From positions 1 to 64,000 of the forward strand of contig JAMOQG010000145.1 of assembly GCA_027064135.1 (NCBI GenBank): a DNA stretch of 64,000 nucleotides. Direction: 5' to 3'. Source of the DNA: Peptostreptococcaceae bacterium. Its GTDB lineage: Bacteria; Bacillota; Clostridia; Peptostreptococcales; Acidaminobacteraceae. The notes under the pieces are model-generated. The model ran no database searches and was not told the origin of the DNA. It saw only the letters and a program-made list of their open reading frames with translations. Within the stretch, counting starts at the first letter, position 1; each line of letters opens with the position of its first letter. Shown piece after piece: positions 1 to 9,746 of this stretch. The position numbers were made by a program, and so were the translations under genes.

Positions 1-1
1 T

Positions 2-64
2 GTTCTTATTATGATTCGTTCAGGTCACATAGATCATTTAAGAGCTTTTAAAACGGTTGCTTAA
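2..64 (+). CDS. C-terminal fragment of a truncated plus-strand CDS (...VLIMIRSGHIDHLRAFKTVA*), product unknown
   Basis: Frame 2 is open from the window edge to TAA at 62-64; too short to identify. Confidence 0.3.
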   Translation, partial: VLIMIRSGHIDHLRAFKTVA

Positions 65-196
65 TTTATTACTTATTCATATTTGAAAAACTTAATATCT
101 ACATTCTTAGTTTAACTTGCTTATTTTAATAACAAGTTGTTAATAGTCTGTTTCGCAATTGCCTAATCGATACATATCATCACTGTATATATACCA

Positions 197-243
197 AAAA
201 AAAAATTAGATACTCAAAAATATTTTTAATATCTAATTTTTAT
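197..243 (-). terminator. Stem-loop terminator downstream of the 249..440 gene
   Basis: aaaattagata...tatctaatttt inverted repeat next to an A-run (T-run on minus). Confidence 0.55.
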
Positions 244-248
244 ACTAT

Positions 249-440
249 TTAATTTTCATCGTAAATTATATTCTTAATTTCAACCATACCTAAATCTTTT
301 GCTCTTTCTATAATTTCACTATCACTAAGTTCTTTATTAAACCGTTCAGCAGCTATATTTAAAATACCAAACATAATTAAACTCATACCCATAATCAAAA
401 TTAAAAAATAATATGAAAGTTTTTTATAATTCAATTTCAT
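249..440 (-). CDS. Small single-TM hypothetical protein
   Basis: 63-aa ORF, hydrophobic N-terminal segment, abuts the GH18 gene. Confidence 0.5.
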   Translation of the reverse strand: MKLNYKKLSYYFLILIMGMSLIMFGILNIAAERFNKELSDSEIIERAKDLGMVEIKNIIYDEN

Positions 441-2066
441 TTAATCACCAACTTCATCTGAAATAATTTTCCAAATATTTTCTGTTTCAAATCCTTTAGA
501 CCACATTGCAACACCTGCTAAATTTAATTCATTTACAAGTTTTGTTTTTTCTTTTATTGATATCTCTTCTTCAAGCCATACTTTTTTTACTTTTGAATCT
601 TTTATATAACTAACAAAAAACTGCTTTGCCTTATCATCCCAAATAGGCTTAACATCAATATCATTTAATAAATTTCTTTGCCCTTTTAAAGTTATAGTTT
701 TTGATGTTACATCCATTTGATTAACTACTGTTTTTGAAGGAACTTCATACCATATTCTTGTGAAAAAGGGTATTCCCATAATAATTTTTTCGCTATCAAC
801 AATTTCAATAATTTCATTTAATGAATCTTTAACCCAATTGTAAGAAGCAACTGAGCCACTTTCTTTTGAACTTGCCCAATGTTCATCATATGTCATAATA
901 ACTAAATAATCAACTAGCTCTGAAATGCGTAATCTATCATAACATAAAGACCAATTTTCACTTCCACCCATTACTGTAACATCAACACTTACAATAATAT
1001 TCTTTTTAGAAAACTCATAACTTAACTCTGAAATAAACTGAGTAAATTTATCTTTATCTTTCATGTAAATATTTTCGAAATCAATATTAATTCCTTCAAA
1101 TTCATGCTTTTCAAATTCCGTTATAAGATTTTCAATAAATAATTTTCTGCTATTTGAATTATTTAAAAATCTTGACGTCATTTCGATATCACCAAATGTA
1201 TTTGAAACTAGAGGCCATATTTTATAATTGTTATCTTTTGCTGAATTAATATAGTTTTCACTTGATATAGAACTAAAATCTCCAGAATCTGAAGTTAATT
1301 TATACCACGTTGGAGAAATTATATTTAACCCTTTAATTCCACTAATTGTTCTTGAGTCCGAATAAGAATAAATTTGATCCCAAGTCATTATAATTTTATC
1401 CTTATTAGAAAGAGCTAATTCTTTTTTTGCTTTTATTTCAGTTATATTTTTTAAATCATCTTTTTTAATATAACCATATTCAAAGTTTTCATTATAACCA
1501 TAATACCAATTTTCATCTACTTCTGAAACTATAAATTCCTCATCAAGTATTACTACTTTAGTTTTATCACTTTCAATATTATTATATTTATATAAAAACG
1601 CTTCTTTATTTATTTTACCTTTTAAACTATTTCCATTTTCATTTTTAATTAATACTAATTTGTTATCTTCACTATAATATGATTTAATACCAAATTCTCT
1701 TTCAAGTAAATTATAATCAATAAAAACTTCACCTTTAATAATTTTAATATTCTTATCATCTAGGTCAAATCTAAATAACTTATCTCTATTTGAAAGAGTT
1801 ATTATCTTATTATTAAAATCGAAATCATAATCTACATTCCTATTATTTATCAATTTAATAGGTAAATATTCAATTTCATTATTATAAATAATTTGATTAA
1901 AATAATTCTCACTTTTAATAAAAGTTTTTAATTCAAAATCATTTTCAACAATTATTTTAAATTCATCACATTTTGTAATTTTTATAGTATTATCCTCATA
2001 GTTAATATAATAATAAGCTAAGAACCCTATTACTAAAATTAAAATAAAAATTATTATTTTTTTCAT
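441..2066 (-). CDS. Membrane-anchored glycosyl hydrolase family 18 protein with SH3-like domain (YaaH/spore-germination-like)
   Basis: N-terminal TM; GH18 active-site-like EGINIDFENIY and DYLVIMTYDEHW motifs; start taken at internal ATG (ORF track starts at GTG 2075). Confidence 0.75.
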   Translation of the reverse strand: MKKIIIFILILVIGFLAYYYINYEDNTIKITKCDEFKIIVENDFELKTFIKSENYFNQIIYNNEIEYLPIKLINNRNVDYDFDFNNKIITLSNRDKLFRFDLDDKNIKIIKGEVFIDYNLLEREFGIKSYYSEDNKLVLIKNENGNSLKGKINKEAFLYKYNNIESDKTKVVILDEEFIVSEVDENWYYGYNENFEYGYIKKDDLKNITEIKAKKELALSNKDKIIMTWDQIYSYSDSRTISGIKGLNIISPTWYKLTSDSGDFSSISSENYINSAKDNNYKIWPLVSNTFGDIEMTSRFLNNSNSRKLFIENLITEFEKHEFEGINIDFENIYMKDKDKFTQFISELSYEFSKKNIIVSVDVTVMGGSENWSLCYDRLRISELVDYLVIMTYDEHWASSKESGSVASYNWVKDSLNEIIEIVDSEKIIMGIPFFTRIWYEVPSKTVVNQMDVTSKTITLKGQRNLLNDIDVKPIWDDKAKQFFVSYIKDSKVKKVWLEEEISIKEKTKLVNELNLAGVAMWSKGFETENIWKIISDEVGD

Positions 2067-2076
2067 TTTCCCCACT

Positions 2077-2197
2077 TTATCCCAAATTGTGGATAACTTG
2101 TATTGTTTATGCTATTTTATCCACATTTCATTATTTTTTTTTTAAGTAAATATCCACTTTTCTTAAAGTTTTCAACACTATTCACATCTTATCCACA
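2077..2197. promoter_or_regulatory. DnaA-box cluster
   Basis: Perfect TTATCCACA at 2088-2096 (reverse), 2117-2125 and 2189-2197; ctattcaca 2178-2186 and weaker boxes nearby, around a T-rich tract. Confidence 0.7.
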
Positions 2198-3610
2198 TTA
2201 TTTATGTCTAGTTACCCTGAACTTTTCCACAATATAATCCTCAGTTTTATTAATTCCTGCTTTTCTTAATACAATATCAAGTTGTTTTTCTACCGTATCA
2301 ACACCATCTAAATTTGGTAGCAAAAGTCCTCTTTTATAACCGCTTTCAACAATTATTCCATACTTTTTAACATCTAATTCTTTTAAATCATTTACTTTTT
2401 CACTTTTTTCTAAAATATCCACAGAAATTACTAACTCATTTAATTCATATTCTTCAACTTCATTAAATCTAGGATCTTTAGTTGAAGCTTCAATTGCATT
2501 TCTTACAATTTCTTTTGCAATATTTTTTTCTACACCCATACCAGTGGTTCCAATACACCCCCTTAATAAAGAATGCTTTTTAATCGATACAAAAACACCG
2601 GCTCTTTTTTTTAGCATTTCAACCGGTAAATTCATGTTAAAAACATCTATTTTCTTTCCATTTTTAATATATTCTTCAATTGTAGTTCTTGCGAGTTTCA
2701 CATACTCATCTTCATTTTCAACAATTTTTTTCTGCTTTATTATTTCATCATTTAATAAAATATCATATATCTTTTTAGAATTATTATTAATAAAATTTTT
2801 AAAAGAAACTACTCCATAGCCAACACCAAAAGATCCTTCATATGATAAGACTTCAGATTCATAATCATAACCATCAAGAGTTCCAAGCAATGTATCTATT
2901 GATCTTTTTCCGCATTCTGAAGCTTCATTTACAAAATAAGCATCCATATTTAAAATACTTCTTATATCTTTTTCATTTAAATAATTAATTATTTTCTTAT
3001 CAAATAAAACACCATTTGGAGAATAAGTATACGGACCTTTATTTGACAATTTATGTGATAAATCTCCACTTGCAATAAATACAATTTTTTTATTAGTATT
3101 TTCACAAGCTTTTCTAATCGCCATTCCAAATTTATAATGTTCTATATATGAAAGTCCACTGTAATTAATATGAACAAGATTATAATTACTATATATTTTT
3201 TCAATATAATATAGCGGTACAATTATTCCGTGATCAATTTCATCAGTTATATTAAAACGTTTTACTAAATCGTTATCAAGTTTTGCAATAGGTATATTTT
3301 CTAATAAACTTTCAGCAAATATTTCTTCAACTAGAGAAATTTCATTTTCTTTTTTTAATTCAATATTTTCATATCCAAATTTTCCTAAATTACCATATAG
3401 TGAATCTTTATAATTAATAGTAAAAGCATCTGAAAAAACCGTTCCATGTGGAGTAATAACAATAATTGTATCAGGTTTCATATTTTTAATTTCATTTGCG
3501 ATCTTTTCTATAGCATCTTTTGTTTTTTTAACAACTAAAACATCCTCTTTACCTATCATATCAATTATAATAGGGGGATGAGGCATAATGTAACCTGCTA
3601 TTATTGACAT
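2198..3610 (-). CDS. AmmeMemoRadiSam-type fusion: MEMO-like (class III extradiol dioxygenase-like) N-domain plus AMMECR1 C-domain
   Basis: N-terminal MPHPPIIIDMIG..., VFIASGDLSHKL; C-terminal GVFVSIKK...LRGCIGTTGM, KDPRFNEVEEYELNELVISVDIL. Confidence 0.85.
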   Translation of the reverse strand: MSIIAGYIMPHPPIIIDMIGKEDVLVVKKTKDAIEKIANEIKNMKPDTIIVITPHGTVFSDAFTINYKDSLYGNLGKFGYENIELKKENEISLVEEIFAESLLENIPIAKLDNDLVKRFNITDEIDHGIIVPLYYIEKIYSNYNLVHINYSGLSYIEHYKFGMAIRKACENTNKKIVFIASGDLSHKLSNKGPYTYSPNGVLFDKKIINYLNEKDIRSILNMDAYFVNEASECGKRSIDTLLGTLDGYDYESEVLSYEGSFGVGYGVVSFKNFINNNSKKIYDILLNDEIIKQKKIVENEDEYVKLARTTIEEYIKNGKKIDVFNMNLPVEMLKKRAGVFVSIKKHSLLRGCIGTTGMGVEKNIAKEIVRNAIEASTKDPRFNEVEEYELNELVISVDILEKSEKVNDLKELDVKKYGIIVESGYKRGLLLPNLDGVDTVEKQLDIVLRKAGINKTEDYIVEKFRVTRHK

Positions 3611-3617
3611 ATTCTCA

Positions 3618-3935
3618 CTATCCTTTCATATATCCTTTCTTAATTAATTTTTCTATATGTTTACTTATTTTCGCGTCAATATCAATATCATACTTTTCTT
3701 CAAGCACAAACATCATGGAAATTGCAACTTGTGCAACATCTAGAAGTTCCATACTAATTTTATCATAAATTTCTTCATGTTCCATAATCACATCTTCGCC
3801 ATTCATTCCTCTAAATTTTCCAATTACTTGAGCAAGTTCACCAGCTTCTTCCATTAATTTTAATGCTGTAGATTCTAAATTAGGTTCTAGATTGTTTAAT
3901 TTTGGTAAACTTATGCTTTTATATTCTTTAGTCAT
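3618..3935 (-). CDS. MazG-like nucleotide pyrophosphohydrolase family protein
   Basis: LKLMEEAGELAQVIGK...ELLDVAQVAISMM, helical EExxE/D pattern. Confidence 0.75.
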   Translation of the reverse strand: MTKEYKSISLPKLNNLEPNLESTALKLMEEAGELAQVIGKFRGMNGEDVIMEHEEIYDKISMELLDVAQVAISMMFVLEEKYDIDIDAKISKHIEKLIKKGYMKG

Positions 3936-3943
3936 ATTTTCTC

Positions 3944-5053
3944 CTAACTTTTTTTATAAAACTCATACGAAGATCTATATAATGCACGTTCATAATATAT
4001 ATTTGATTTAATATTTAAATCCTTATATCCTTTATTAATTAAAACTTTCAAAATTGGTAACATTTGTTTACCATATCTTTTCATTGATGGTATTGGATAA
4101 ACTCCAGGCCAAGCATTGCAGCTTACTACAGTTCGTCTATTATCGGTACACACTAGTTTTTCTACTTCACCATATATTTTATCATTTTCATTAAACACAT
4201 ATTGATCAAGTGTCCCAGTTGGAATTCCTTCAATTGCTTTCACTTGCGGAGGATATTTTTCAAAATCATATGGATCTGCAGTAATATCTAAAATAACTGC
4301 ATCCTTTTTTAAAATGCCAATCATTTCATTATTAATTATAAATTCAGAGGTGTCTCTTCTTGTAGATGCATCAACAATAATATCTAAACTTTTCAATTCA
4401 TTTTCAAATAATTCCATATTGCTAGTAATACTTCTATTCAAAAAAATAATTCTCATACCAAAATAAGCCTCTTTGAATTCTTTTAGTCTCATATTTGATA
4501 ACTCTTTAAAAGCTTTTGCAACATTTAATCCTACATTACCCATTCCAATTATTCCAACATTAACAGTTCTTGGAATAAATTTATTCTTAAACTTTTTTTC
4601 TAATTCATTAAGTGCACTGTTCGCACCATTAAAAGCTGTAAAATATGCATTAACAACTATACGCTTATTATCATCATCCAACATTGTATCCATTGAAAAT
4701 GAAATAATCCCAAATTTTTTTAATAATAAATTTCTTCTTTCACGAGTAATATAATGTAACATTGAAATGAGAACGGCTCCACGCTTTAAATTTTTCAATT
4801 CATCATTTTCTGGTGCTCTTAGAACTATCACATAATCCATAGAAAAAACTTCTTTTCTTGATGCAAATTTTATATTTTTATTCGCATTGTAATAATCTTT
4901 TTCTGTAAACCCTATCTTAAATCCATAATCGAATTCAAGCCAAATATCAATATCAAACTCTTCTAACTTTTTAAAAAAATCAGGTAAAAAAGCACGTTTT
5001 TCATTAATTTCTTTAGCAATTCTTAAAAATCCAAAACTTTTTCTCATTTTCAT
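3944..5053 (-). CDS. AlaDH/PNT-family dehydrogenase, likely N5-(carboxyethyl)ornithine synthase-like
   Basis: RTVNVGIIGMGNVGLNVAKAFKEL Rossmann motif, overall AlaDH/PNT architecture. Confidence 0.55.
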   Translation of the reverse strand: MKMRKSFGFLRIAKEINEKRAFLPDFFKKLEEFDIDIWLEFDYGFKIGFTEKDYYNANKNIKFASRKEVFSMDYVIVLRAPENDELKNLKRGAVLISMLHYITRERRNLLLKKFGIISFSMDTMLDDDNKRIVVNAYFTAFNGANSALNELEKKFKNKFIPRTVNVGIIGMGNVGLNVAKAFKELSNMRLKEFKEAYFGMRIIFLNRSITSNMELFENELKSLDIIVDASTRRDTSEFIINNEMIGILKKDAVILDITADPYDFEKYPPQVKAIEGIPTGTLDQYVFNENDKIYGEVEKLVCTDNRRTVVSCNAWPGVYPIPSMKRYGKQMLPILKVLINKGYKDLNIKSNIYYERALYRSSYEFYKKS

Positions 5054-5115
5054 CTCCTCGTATTATAACTAATTTAATTATATCATACATGAAAAGTTTT
5101 ACAAAAAATAAAAAA

Positions 5116-5134
5116 GCACCGCATAAAACGGTGC
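5116..5134 (-). terminator. Rho-independent terminator of rplM-rpsI
   Basis: gcaccg-cataaaa-cggtgc with A-run on plus (T-run on minus). Confidence 0.85.
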
Positions 5135-5142
5135 ATATTTCT

Positions 5143-5535
5143 CTATCTTTTTGAAAATTGTGGTGATTTTCTTGCTTTTTTCAAACCATATTTCTTTCTT
5201 TCTTTCATTCTTGCATCTCTTGTTAAGAAACCTTCAGCTTTTAAAGTAGGTCTTAACTCAGCATCAAATTGTAATAACGCTCTTGAAATACCATGTCTGA
5301 TAGCTCCAGATTGTCCTTGAAAGCCACCACCTTTTACAGTTACAATAACATCAAATTTATCTAATGTATCAGTAATTTTAAGCGGTCTTTTTAAATCATT
5401 TATTAAAGTCTCGTAGTTAAAATACTCATCTACTTCTCTTTTATTAACTGTTATATTGCCTGTTCCTTCAATTAGTCTTACTCTCGCAACTGATTTTTTT
5501 CTTCTACCAGTTCCTAAATATTGAACTTTAGCCAT
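5143..5535 (-). CDS. rpsI: 30S ribosomal protein S9
   Basis: [21 protein letters not shown]...[12 protein letters not shown]. Confidence 0.98.
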   Translation of the reverse strand: MAKVQYLGTGRRKKSVARVRLIEGTGNITVNKREVDEYFNYETLINDLKRPLKITDTLDKFDVIVTVKGGGFQGQSGAIRHGISRALLQFDAELRPTLKAEGFLTRDARMKERKKYGLKKARKSPQFSKR

Positions 5536-5550
5536 TTATATGCCCTCCTT

Positions 5551-5979
5551 TTATAACTCAATTTTAATTGGATTTTGTGCTTCGTGTTGATGTTCATTTC
5601 CAGCATAAACTTTAAGTTTTTTACCCATTGCGTTTCCAAGTTTTGATTTTGGAAGCATGCCTTTAATAGATTTTTCCAATACTTTTTCAGGTTGATTTTC
5701 AAGCATATAGCCATATGATCTTTCTTTTAACCCACCCATGTAACCAGTATGCCATCTAAACATTTTATCAGCTTTTTTATTTCCAGTTAATCTAACTTTC
5801 TCAGCGTTTAAAACAATAACATAATCTCCAGTATCAACATATGGAGTGTAAGTTGGTTTATTTTTTCCAGTTAAAATTGGAGAAATTTTAGAAGACAATC
5901 TACCTAAAGTTTGACCTTCTGCATCAATAACGTACCAATTTCTTTTAACTTCTTCTTTCTTTGCCATAAAAGACTTCAT
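5551..5979 (-). CDS. rplM: 50S ribosomal protein L13
   Basis: [20 protein letters not shown]... Confidence 0.98.
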   Translation of the reverse strand: MKSFMAKKEEVKRNWYVIDAEGQTLGRLSSKISPILTGKNKPTYTPYVDTGDYVIVLNAEKVRLTGNKKADKMFRWHTGYMGGLKERSYGYMLENQPEKVLEKSIKGMLPKSKLGNAMGKKLKVYAGNEHQHEAQNPIKIEL

Positions 5980-6102
5980 TGTTACCTCCTAAATTTTTCA
6001 TTTACTTTATATATTTACCTCCGGGAAAGGAATTATAATTATATTTTTACCTATTATAGTTTACCATATTTGTAACTTTTGTCAAGATTTTAAAAAAGTT
6101 AT

Positions 6103-6837
6103 TTAATATTCAACTTTCTCTAAATAAAGACCATTTGCAGGTGCTGTAAATTTTGCTTTTTTTATATCTTTTTCATTAATAATTTTTTCTAATTCATCCG
6201 CTGTAATTAACCCTCTGCCAACATCTATAAGATTTCCAACAATAGTTCTAACCATTTTATATAAAAACCCATCTCCAATTATCACAATATCAATAAATGA
6301 ATCTTTTTTTATAATAGTAATACTTTCTATCGTTCTAATAGTATTTTCTTTATTTACAGATTTTGCAACAAAACTTCTAAAATCTTTTTTGCCAATAATT
6401 TTCTTAGAAGCTTCAATCATTTTATCAATATCTAATTCATAGGGAAAGTGATAATAATAATTATTAAGAAACACATCTTTTTCAATACTATTATAAATTT
6501 TATATCTATATGTCTTTTTTTTAGCGCTAAACCTTGCATGAAATTCTTTATTAACTTCTTCAATATTTTTTATAAAAATATCATCCGCTAAATTTTTATT
6601 TAAAATATACTTAAATTTCTCAAGTGGTATTTTTAAATCCATTTCAAAACTTGCAACCTGTCCAATGCTATGAACAAATTTATCAGTTCTTCCTGAACCA
6701 TGTACTCTTATATTTTGATATGTTATTTTCTTAAATATTCTTTCAATTTCTTTTTGAACAGTTCTTTTATCATTTAATTTTTGCCATCCATAAAACTTGG
6801 ATCCATCATACTCAATCGTCATTCTATAATTTTTCAT
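6103..6837 (-). CDS. truA: tRNA pseudouridine(38-40) synthase TruA
   Basis: MTIEYDGSKFYGWQ, GSGRTDKFVHSIGQVASF; start taken at MKNYRM. Confidence 0.95.
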   Translation of the reverse strand: MKNYRMTIEYDGSKFYGWQKLNDKRTVQKEIERIFKKITYQNIRVHGSGRTDKFVHSIGQVASFEMDLKIPLEKFKYILNKNLADDIFIKNIEEVNKEFHARFSAKKKTYRYKIYNSIEKDVFLNNYYYHFPYELDIDKMIEASKKIIGKKDFRSFVAKSVNKENTIRTIESITIIKKDSFIDIVIIGDGFLYKMVRTIVGNLIDVGRGLITADELEKIINEKDIKKAKFTAPANGLYLEKVEY

Positions 6838-6838
6838 A

Positions 6839-7648
6839 TTACCAAACCATTTTAAAAGCAAATAAAAAAGCAACATATAAAATTAGAACAAAACTTCCAA
6901 TTAAATCTTTTTTTGTATATTTTAAAACTTTCAATTGAGTTCTATTATCTCCACCTCTATAACATCTTGCTTCCATAGCCATAGCTAAGTCATCAGCTCT
7001 TTGAAATGCTGAAATGAATAATGGTACTAACAAAGGAATTAATCCTTTAGCTCTACTAATTATACTCCCGCTTTCAAAATCGGCGCCCCTAGCCATTTGT
7101 GCTTTCATAATCTTATCAGTCTCTTCTAAAAGAGTTGGAATAAATCTTAAAGAAATTGTCATCATCATAGCTAGTTCATGCGCTGGCAAACCAATTCTTT
7201 TAAATGGATTTAGAAGTTTTTCAATACCATCTGTAAGTTTTAATGGTGAAGTTGTTAAAGTTAAAAGTGATGTGCCTATAATCAGAAATACAAGTCTTAT
7301 TGCCATAAAAAACCCTCTATATAAACCTTCATCAGTAATTTTAACTATTTTATATTGAAAAATTATTTTACCTGGAGTAAAAAAAACATTAATTACAAAC
7401 GCAAATATAATAATCAACATTATTGGTTTTAATCCTTTTAAAATATATTTAACAGGAATTTTTGACATCTTTATTAAAAGTGCAATAAATAATGTAACAA
7501 CACCATATCCAATAATATTTTCAACTGCAAATATTGAAATCATATATATGAAACTGGCAATTATTTTAAACCTTGGATCTAAATCATGTATAACAGATTC
7601 ACTCGGGTAATATTGACCAACCGTAATATCTCTAATCATCACTATCAC
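6839..7648 (-). CDS. ecfT: ECF transporter transmembrane component EcfT
   Basis: EcfT family; SLRFIPTLLEETDKIMKAQMARGADF, AMEARCYRGG. Confidence 0.93.
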   Translation of the reverse strand: MIVMIRDITVGQYYPSESVIHDLDPRFKIIASFIYMISIFAVENIIGYGVVTLFIALLIKMSKIPVKYILKGLKPIMLIIIFAFVINVFFTPGKIIFQYKIVKITDEGLYRGFFMAIRLVFLIIGTSLLTLTTSPLKLTDGIEKLLNPFKRIGLPAHELAMMMTISLRFIPTLLEETDKIMKAQMARGADFESGSIISRAKGLIPLLVPLFISAFQRADDLAMAMEARCYRGGDNRTQLKVLKYTKKDLIGSFVLILYVAFLFAFKMVW

Positions 7649-8495
7649 CTCTTAAATGTTTTAAAATAACATTTTTTGCTTCTTCAACATTTAAAACAGT
7701 TTCATTTATATTATAGCCTCTTAAATTAAGTTTATTAATCAATTCTGTAACCTGAGGAACTCCAAGACCAATATCCGTTAATAATTCATATTCTTTAAAA
7801 ACAGAGCGTACATCACCATCTAGTACTTTCTTCCCTTTATCAAGAACTATAAGTCTATCAACTAAATTAGCTACTTCATCCATAGAATGTGAAATTAATA
7901 AAACTGTAACTTTTTTCTTTTTATTAAGCAATTTAATTTGTTTAAGTATTTCATCTCTAGCTTTTGGATCTAATCCTGCTGTTGGTTCATCAAGTATTAA
8001 AACTTCAGGATTCATTGCTAAAACTCCTGCAATGGCAACTCGCCTTTTTTGACCTCCACTTAATTCAAAAGGAGAAACTTGATTAAGCTTTTCAAAATCA
8101 AGCCCTACAAGTTTCATTGATTCTCTTACTCTAATATCTATTTCATCAGCTTTTAAATTTAAATTTTTAGGACCAAATGCAATATCCTTATAAACAGTTT
8201 CCTCAAAAAGTTGATATTCTGGATATTGAAATACTAAACCAACTTTTTTTCTTATATCACTTTTTTTAACCTTTTTATCGGTTAAATCAATATCGTTAAT
8301 AAATATTTTACCTTTTGATGGTTTATAAAGACCATTAATAGTTTGAATTAAAGTTGATTTTCCAGACCCTGTATGTCCAATAATTCCAACAAATTCTCCG
8401 TTTTCAACATCAAAACTAATATTATTAACTGCAATAGTTTCAAAAGGCATTCCTTCATCATATATATAACTTAAATTTTCTATTTTAATTGACAT
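7632..8495 (-). CDS. ecfA2: ECF transporter ATPase (EcfA2-type)
   Basis: Walker [39 protein letters not shown]. Confidence 0.93.
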   Translation of the reverse strand: MSIKIENLSYIYDEGMPFETIAVNNISFDVENGEFVGIIGHTGSGKSTLIQTINGLYKPSKGKIFINDIDLTDKKVKKSDIRKKVGLVFQYPEYQLFEETVYKDIAFGPKNLNLKADEIDIRVRESMKLVGLDFEKLNQVSPFELSGGQKRRVAIAGVLAMNPEVLILDEPTAGLDPKARDEILKQIKLLNKKKKVTVLLISHSMDEVANLVDRLIVLDKGKKVLDGDVRSVFKEYELLTDIGLGVPQVTELINKLNLRGYNINETVLNVEEAKNVILKHLRGDSDD

Positions 8496-9298
8496 AATTT
8501 TTCCACCATTTCATCAATCTTAATAATATCGTCGTCTATGTTTATACCTTCTTCTTTTAGCATATGCGCAAGCAAAGTAACTTGAGGTACATCCAAACCA
8601 AGATTTCTTACATCTTTTACTCTTGAAAATATCTCTTTTGGCGTTCCTTCCATTATTTTTTTACCCTGATCCATAACAATAATTCTATCTGCATCAACCG
8701 CTTCATCCATAAAATGAGTAATATGAACAATTGTAATTTTCTCTTCTTTATTAAGTTTATGAATTGTTCTCATCACATCTTTTCTTCCTACTGGGTCTAA
8801 CATTGCTGTAGGTTCATCAAGAATTATACATTTAGGGTGCATTGCCAAGATACCTGCAATAGCAACTCTTTGCTTTTGCCCTCCTGATAAGGAAGTAGTA
8901 GGTTTTTGAATATAATCAAACATCCCTACTGTTTTAAGTGATTTATCAACTCTTTTTCTTATTTCTCTTCTTTCAATTGCCAAATTTTCCGGACCAAAAG
9001 CTACATCATCTTCAACAATTGTTGCAACAATCTGATTATCTGGATTTTGGAAAATCATTCCTGCTGATTTTCTGATTTCCCAAATAAGATCTTCATCTGC
9101 TGTATCCATTTTATTAACATAAATTTTTCCTGAATTCGGAAGATATATACCATTAAATAATTTAGCAAGTGTAGACTTTCCAGAACCGTTATGTCCTATA
9201 ATTACTACAAATTCACCATCTTTAATTTTTATATCCATGTTTTCTAATTTAAAACTACCATCTTCATATTCAAAATTTAATTTATCTGTTTTTATCAT
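8480..9298 (-). CDS. ecfA1: ECF transporter ATPase (EcfA1-type)
   Basis: [38 protein letters not shown]. Confidence 0.93.
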   Translation of the reverse strand: MIKTDKLNFEYEDGSFKLENMDIKIKDGEFVVIIGHNGSGKSTLAKLFNGIYLPNSGKIYVNKMDTADEDLIWEIRKSAGMIFQNPDNQIVATIVEDDVAFGPENLAIERREIRKRVDKSLKTVGMFDYIQKPTTSLSGGQKQRVAIAGILAMHPKCIILDEPTAMLDPVGRKDVMRTIHKLNKEEKITIVHITHFMDEAVDADRIIVMDQGKKIMEGTPKEIFSRVKDVRNLGLDVPQVTLLAHMLKEEGINIDDDIIKIDEMVEKLCQLK

Positions 9299-9360
9299 AA
9301 TATCCCTACTTTATACTTATTTATTAAGTTCCAACTTTTAGAACTTAATAAATAAATTTA

Positions 9361-9383
9361 AAAGGAGCTAAAATTTTAGCTCC
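9361..9383 (-). terminator. Terminator downstream of rplQ
   Basis: Perfect palindrome ggagctaaaattttagctcc. Confidence 0.7.
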
Positions 9384-9389
9384 AAATAA

Positions 9390-9731
9390 TTATACTAATT
9401 CTAATATACTCATTTCACTATTATCTCCACGACGAGGTTCTAATTTTAAAATTCTTGTATATCCACCATTTCTTTCAGAATAGTTTACTGCAATTTCAGT
9501 AAATAATTTATTTAATACTTCTTTGTCATTAATATCTTTTGCAATTTTTCTTCTAGTATTAAAGTTATCTTCTTTAGCAACGGTAATAAGTTTTTCAGCA
9601 AATCTTCTTGCTTCTTTTGCCTTAGCTTGTGTAGTTGTAATTCTGCCATTTTTGAATAACGCTATCGATAAACTTCTCAACGTAGCTATTCTATGTGAAG
9701 AATCGCGACCAATTCTGCCATACTTAGCCAT
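9390..9731 (-). CDS. rplQ: 50S ribosomal protein L17
   Basis: Sequence and synteny after rpoA. Confidence 0.97.
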   Translation of the reverse strand: MAKYGRIGRDSSHRIATLRSLSIALFKNGRITTTQAKAKEARRFAEKLITVAKEDNFNTRRKIAKDINDKEVLNKLFTEIAVNYSERNGGYTRILKLEPRRGDNSEMSILELV

Positions 9732-9746
9732 ATTTTCCCTCCTTTG

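Noticed and set aside
2077-2197. Calling the DnaA-box cluster the chromosomal oriC
   Set aside because: No dnaA/dnaN nearby and flanking genes are co-oriented leftward on both sides; genome-wide skew would be needed.
5514-5714. 66-aa minus ORF overlapping rplM, and 62-64 aa minus ORFs in rplB (21832-22020) and fusA (31122-31310, 32547-32741)
   Set aside because: Out-of-frame shadows of the real genes.
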